A DNA stretch of 64,000 nucleotides from Shewanella oncorhynchi (GTDB lineage Bacteria; Pseudomonadota; Gammaproteobacteria; Enterobacterales; Shewanellaceae), in the NCBI RefSeq assembly GCF_012584455.1, contig NZ_JABAEB010000013.1, forward strand, positions 1-64,000, in the 5' to 3' direction. Below the pieces are notes generated by a model that saw only the letters and a list, made by a program, of their open reading frames with translations, did not search any database and was not told the origin of the DNA. Made by a program: the position numbers and the translations under genes. Below are positions 59,702-64,000 of this stretch, piece by piece. Numbering within the stretch: the first letter of the stretch is position 1; the number at the start of each line of letters is the position of its first letter.

Positions 59702-62452
59702 ATGACTGATCTGGCATCATCTATTTCGCCAATTAATATCGAAGACGAACTAAAGAATTCGTACCTTGATTACGCCATGAGCGTTATCGTGGGACGTGCA
59801 TTACCAGACGTGCGCGACGGCTTAAAGCCGGTTCATCGCCGCGTTCTGTTTGCCATGAGTGAATTGAAGAACGATTGGAACAAGCCTTACAAAAAATCTG
59901 CCCGTGTGGTTGGTGACGTCATCGGTAAATATCACCCCCATGGTGATTCTGCTGTTTATGACACTATCGTCCGTATGGCCCAGCCATTCTCACTGCGTTA
60001 CACCTTAGTAGACGGCCAAGGTAACTTCGGTTCGGTCGACGGTGACTCAGCGGCGGCAATGCGTTATACCGAAATCCGTATGGATAAGTTAGCGCACCAA
60101 TTACTGGCCGATCTTGAAAAAGAGACAGTGGATTTCGTCCCTAACTACGACGGCACAGAACAGATCCCAGCAGTATTACCTACACGCGTACCTAACCTGT
60201 TAATTAACGGTTCATCGGGTATTGCAGTGGGTATGGCAACCAACATCCCACCCCACAACTTAACAGAAGTGGTGAAAGGCTGTTTGGCACTGATTGAAGA
60301 ACCCTCACTGTCGATTGAACAGTTGATGGAATACATTCCTGGTCCGGATTTCCCCACTGCAGCGATTATCAATGGCCGTAAAGGCATTATTGATGCCTAT
60401 AAAACTGGCCGTGGCCGCGCGATCATGCGTGCTCTGGCTGAAGTGGAAACCGAAGATAATGGCCGTGAGCGCATTATCGTCACTGAAATCCCGTATCAAG
60501 TGAACAAAGCCCGTTTAATCGAGAAGATTGCCGAGCTGGTTAAAGATAAAAAGCTTGAAGGGATCAGTGGTCTACGCGACGAGTCTGATAAAGACGGTAT
60601 GCGTATCGTTATCGAAATTAAGCGCGGTGAAGTGGGCGAGGTTGTACTAAATAACCTTTATGCTCAAACGCAAATGCAGTGTTCTTTCGGGATTAACATG
60701 GTGGCCCTGACCAATGGTCAGCCTAAACTGTTTAATCTTAAAGAAATGCTCGAATGCTTTATTCTGCATCGCCGTGAAGTGGTGACGCGTCGTACCGTAT
60801 TTGAACTGCGTAAAGCCCGTGAGCGTGCCCATATTTTGGAAGCGCTGGCGGTTGCACTGGCTAACATTGACCCGATTATTGCACTGATCAAAGCCTCACC
60901 AACGCCTGCGGATGCCAAAGTGAAATTGGTTGAGCAAGGTTGGGAGTTAGGCCACGTTCAAGGCATGCTGGAAAAAGCGGGCGATGACGCCGCGCGTCCA
61001 GAGTGGTTAGAGCCACAATACGGTATTCGTGACGGTCAATACTTCCTGACTGAGCAACAAGCTCAGGCCATTCTGGAACTGCGTTTACACCGTTTGACCG
61101 GTCTTGAGCACGATAAGATCATCGCCGAATACGAAGAACTGCTCGAATTTATCGCGGGTCTGCTGTTTATTCTGCGCAGTCCTGAGCGTTTGATGGAAGT
61201 GATCAAGGAAGAATTAGTTCAAATCCTTGAAGAATATGGTGATGCGCGCCGTACAGTGATCAATGCCAACGAAGTCGATATGAGTCTTGAAGACTTGATC
61301 AACGAAGAAGACGTTGTGGTAACACTGTCGCACTTAGGTTATGCCAAGTATCAACCGTTGACCGATTACCAAGCCCAGCGCCGTGGTGGTAAAGGTAAAG
61401 CCGCGACGAAAGTGAAAGATGAAGATTTCGTCGAGAAACTGTTAGTTGCCAATACCCATGACACCATTTTGTGCTTCTCTGACTTTGGTAAGATGTACTG
61501 GCTCAAAGTGTATCAATTGCCATTAGCGAGCCGTACGGCCCGTGGTCGTCCAATTGTTAACTTGCTGCCGTTATCCGATGGCGAGCGCATTACTGCGATT
61601 CTGCCAGTACGTGAATACGCGGCTGACAAGTACATCATCATGGCCACCTCACACGGTACTGTGAAGAAAACCGCACTAACTGCTTATAGCAACCCACGTG
61701 CAAACGGCATTATCGCCGTTAACCTCAAAGACGGTGACCAACTGATCGGTGTCGATATCACTAACGGTGATGACGAAATCATGTTGTTCTCGAACGAAGG
61801 TAAAGTGGTTCGCTTTGGTGAGAAAGTTCGTGATTCTGAAACAGGCGAAGTGAAAACCGATCCTGAAACCGGTGAAGAAGTCTTGTCCTTACGCCCTATG
61901 GGCCGTACTGCAACAGGCGTTCGTGGTATTCGTTTAGAAGAAGGTCAAAAAGTCGTGTCGCTTATCGTACCCAAAGGCGATGGCGCGATTCTGACTGTGA
62001 CTGAAAACGGTTACGGTAAACGGACGCAACTGTCTGAATATCCTGCGAAGAGCCGTGCGACTAAAGGTGTGGTTTCAATCAAGGTGAGCGAACGTAACGG
62101 CGCTGTTGTTGGGGCTGTTCAAGTCGGTCTTAACGACGAACTGATGCTCATCAGTGATAAAGGTACCTTAGTGCGTACACCTGCGAGCGGCGTGTCTATC
62201 ATTGGCCGTAACACTCAAGGTGTAACGATTATCCGTACTGCGGGCGACGAGAAAGTGGTCGGCCTACAACGTATCGACGAAATCCAAACTGAAGAAGATG
62301 AAGTCGAGCTGGATGAAAACGGTTTACCGATTGTTCCTGTCATTATCGAAGGCGAATTAGCCGACGAGGCGCTTGAAGAAGCGCTGGATGACGAAGAAGA
62401 GTTGGACGAAGATGAAGACGAACTTGCTGATGATGAGCAAGACGAAGAGTAA
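59702..62452 (+). CDS. gyrA: DNA gyrase subunit A
   Basis: A 916-residue type II topoisomerase subunit that introduces negative supercoils with GyrB. The start at 59702 (MTDLASSISPINIEDELKNS) aligns with E. coli GyrA; the longer frame adds 38 unrelated residues. The quinolone-resistance region reads HPHGDSAVYDT with wild-type Ser83 and Asp87. The active Tyr is in AMRYTEIRM (about 122). The C-terminal DNA-wrapping beta-pinwheel includes the GyrA-box QRRGGKG (about 560). The protein ends in a long acidic tail of about 30 residues, nearly all D, E, A and L. Confidence 0.98.
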   Translation: MTDLASSISPINIEDELKNSYLDYAMSVIVGRALPDVRDGLKPVHRRVLFAMSELKNDWNKPYKKSARVVGDVIGKYHPHGDSAVYDTIVRMAQPFSLRYTLVDGQGNFGSVDGDSAAAMRYTEIRMDKLAHQLLADLEKETVDFVPNYDGTEQIPAVLPTRVPNLLINGSSGIAVGMATNIPPHNLTEVVKGCLALIEEPSLSIEQLMEYIPGPDFPTAAIINGRKGIIDAYKTGRGRAIMRALAEVETEDNGRERIIVTEIPYQVNKARLIEKIAELVKDKKLEGISGLRDESDKDGMRIVIEIKRGEVGEVVLNNLYAQTQMQCSFGINMVALTNGQPKLFNLKEMLECFILHRREVVTRRTVFELRKARERAHILEALAVALANIDPIIALIKASPTPADAKVKLVEQGWELGHVQGMLEKAGDDAARPEWLEPQYGIRDGQYFLTEQQAQAILELRLHRLTGLEHDKIIAEYEELLEFIAGLLFILRSPERLMEVIKEELVQILEEYGDARRTVINANEVDMSLEDLINEEDVVVTLSHLGYAKYQPLTDYQAQRRGGKGKAATKVKDEDFVEKLLVANTHDTILCFSDFGKMYWLKVYQLPLASRTARGRPIVNLLPLSDGERITAILPVREYAADKYIIMATSHGTVKKTALTAYSNPRANGIIAVNLKDGDQLIGVDITNGDDEIMLFSNEGKVVRFGEKVRDSETGEVKTDPETGEEVLSLRPMGRTATGVRGIRLEEGQKVVSLIVPKGDGAILTVTENGYGKRTQLSEYPAKSRATKGVVSIKVSERNGAVVGAVQVGLNDELMLISDKGTLVRTPASGVSIIGRNTQGVTIIRTAGDEKVVGLQRIDEIQTEEDEVELDENGLPIVPVIIEGELADEALEEALDDEEELDEDEDELADDEQDEE

Positions 62453-62467
62453 TTAAGTGTCATATTA

Positions 62468-62497
62468 ACGAGCGTCCAATTGGACGCTCGTTTTTTT
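62468..62497 (+). terminator. Terminator after gyrA
   Basis: Perfect dyad ACGAGCGTCCAA/TTGGACGCTCGT followed by seven T. Confidence 0.92.
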
Positions 62498-62587
62498 AAT
62501 GGCATTGATGTTGATAGCATTGTTCGTTTTAGAATGGTTTCGTATTTATCAATACCTACATCATGGTTGGGATTAAGGAGAGTGTCA

Positions 62588-63679
62588 GTGAGCGCGATTT
62601 ATAATTTCTGTGCTGGACCTGCAATGTTACCCGCAGCGGTAATGAAAAAAGCACAACAGGAATTACTTGATTGGAATGGCCAAGGCGTTTCCGTGATGGA
62701 AATCAGCCACCGAAGTAAAGAGTTCATCGCGCTTACACAACAAGCCGAGTCCGATTTACGTGAATTGATGCAGATCCCCACAAATTACCATGTGCTATTT
62801 ATGCACGGCGGTGGTCGTGGACAGTTCTCCGCTGTTGTGAATAATTTTTTAGGTAATCATGGCAGAGCCCTGTATTTAGTCAGTGGCCAATGGTCATCAG
62901 CCGCGTTAGCAGAAGCGCAGAAACTGGCGGGTGAAGCACAGATTGATAGTCTGAATATTGTTGAAAAACACAATGGACTCAATGCGGTTGTCTTACCTGA
63001 TTTACATAAAATCGATGCCGATTATCGCTATGTTCACTATTGCCCTAATGAGACAGTAGATGGTATCGAAATTTTTGATGAATTAGACTCACCTTGGCCA
63101 ATTGTTGCCGATTTATCGTCAACCATTATGTCACGTGAAATCGACGTCAGCCGCTACGGTTTGATTTACGCTGGCGCACAAAAGAACATAGGTCCATCGG
63201 GTCTGTCGATAGTGATAGTGCGCGATGACATGTTAAAACTGCCGAGTTTACCGCAGTCGTCCATCATGGACTATCGTTTAGCCGTTGAGCATGACTCTAT
63301 GTTCAACACACCGCCAACCTTTGCTTGGTATCTCGCCGCTGAAGTCTTTGCTTGGCTTAAGTCCATTGGCGGCATTGCGAGTATTGCAAAAATTAATCAA
63401 CAAAAAGCGCAGATGTTATATCAATGCATTGATGGTAATGCTTTCTACCGTAATGGGGTTGTTGCAGCGAACCGCTCACAAATGAACGTGACTTTCCAAT
63501 TAGTCAACGAAGCGCTCGATAGTGAGTTCCTAAAGCAAGCCCAAATAGCTGGACTCGTAGCCTTAAAGGGCCATCGTATCGTAGGTGGTATGCGTGCTAG
63601 CCTCTATAATGCAATGCCACTCGATGGTGTAGTTGCTTTGGTCAAGTTTATGAATGAGTTTGCAAACAAGCATAGCTAG
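62588..63679 (+). CDS. serC: Phosphoserine aminotransferase SerC
   Basis: A PLP enzyme converting 3-phosphohydroxypyruvate to phosphoserine and also acting in pyridoxal phosphate synthesis. From the chosen GTG it is 363 residues, equal to the family norm, starting SAIYNFCAGPAMLP. AAGGAGA lies eight bases upstream of this GTG; the longer frame would begin inside the gyrA terminator. The PLP-binding Lys is in YAGAQKNIGPSGL (about 198). HRSKEF and MHGGGRGQFSAV (about 74) contact the cofactor and phosphate. It follows gyrA, an arrangement common in gammaproteobacteria. Confidence 0.97.
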   Translation: MSAIYNFCAGPAMLPAAVMKKAQQELLDWNGQGVSVMEISHRSKEFIALTQQAESDLRELMQIPTNYHVLFMHGGGRGQFSAVVNNFLGNHGRALYLVSGQWSSAALAEAQKLAGEAQIDSLNIVEKHNGLNAVVLPDLHKIDADYRYVHYCPNETVDGIEIFDELDSPWPIVADLSSTIMSREIDVSRYGLIYAGAQKNIGPSGLSIVIVRDDMLKLPSLPQSSIMDYRLAVEHDSMFNTPPTFAWYLAAEVFAWLKSIGGIASIAKINQQKAQMLYQCIDGNAFYRNGVVAANRSQMNVTFQLVNEALDSEFLKQAQIAGLVALKGHRIVGGMRASLYNAMPLDGVVALVKFMNEFANKHS

Positions 63680-63788
63680 GCTTAGCTGTATTGAGTCACT
63701 CATTAGCTTGCGACGCTTAGCGTCTAGGCTTTTCTGCCTGAATATCAACGTTATGCTTATTGAATGTTGATCATCAGTTAGCCATCCC

Positions 63789-63820
63789 AAAAGCGAATGC
63801 TCAAATGCATTCGCTTTTTT
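63789..63820 (+). terminator. Terminator after serC
   Basis: AAAAGCGAATGC pairs with GCATTCGCTTTT around a six-base loop, followed by T. A smaller hairpin (GACGC-TTA-GCGTC, 63711-63723) lies closer to the stop. The last 180 bases of the window show no gene start that I can support. Confidence 0.88.
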
Positions 63821-64000
63821 GTTAGCTTTAATTTATCGACAATGGCGTTAAGCAAGATGACGTTGAGACCAGATGCCTTCAAGAACACTCGCTGTGAGAA
63901 AGCCTGTGAGCTGACGCGCATTACTGAGTAAGATGCTGGGTTAGTTGTATGCTATTGTTTATCATGATTAAAAGAACGTATCTTTAAATGCGTGTACACG

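Overview
The window looks like chromosomal DNA of a gammaproteobacterium of the order Alteromonadales, most likely Shewanella. This rests on gene content and protein style, not on a database search. The clues are CmoA/CmoB, SerC, GyrA and UbiG of gammaproteobacterial type, a GH15/GH97/MFS maltodextrin locus with MalR-like operators, a ThiD-ThiE fusion in a TPP-riboswitch operon, and a large TonB-dependent receptor behind a consensus CRP site. No rRNA, tRNA or CRISPR array was seen.

Layout. Positions 1-1250 are a damaged region. An SOS-controlled umuD is intact, but umuC stops after about 87 codons. A tyrosine-recombinase gene fragment lies beyond it, itself cut off by what looks like an insertion-sequence end at the left edge. 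Next come a DASS-type anion transporter and a divergent AraC regulator (1440-3730), then a maltodextrin cluster (3851-12895): GH15 glucoamylase lipoprotein, MFS sugar transporter and GH97 alpha-glucosidase, interrupted by YciI and an RlmI-like methyltransferase. Positions 13163-16382 hold small RNA-modification and housekeeping genes (TrmK, Nudix, DTW protein, TrhA). A TolA/TonB-shaped membrane protein precedes the TPP riboswitch and thiC-thiDE-thiF-thiS-thiG-thiH (18403-25697). Then follow an SprA-family pair, a LysR regulator, a degenerate M3-peptidase-like protein, cmoAB and a three-sensor diguanylate cyclase (25800-36315). Positions 36500-41585 carry aspS, yebC and ruvCAB. The TonB receptor, an orphan response regulator, an M14 carboxypeptidase, ansA, sppA and fadH occupy 42331-53201. 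The window closes with the ferredoxin-nrdB-nrdA operon behind NrdR and DnaA boxes, a HAD phosphatase with ubiG, then gyrA and serC.

The most unusual signal is not a gene. At least seven genes (ends at 1440, 3851, 10733, 13930, 15699, 22719 and 38278) end inside, or a few bases before, short degenerate tandem repeats of 12-18 bp, mostly 13-15 bp. The repeat contains or adjoins the stop codon and re-creates stop codons in successive units. With 13- and 14-bp units, stops appear in all three frames. I know no name for this pattern, and each example is reported separately.

Start codons were moved inward from the longest open frame where a ribosome-binding site or family alignment supported it (GH97, DTW protein, thiC, thiF, thiS, cmoA, ruvA, gyrA, serC).
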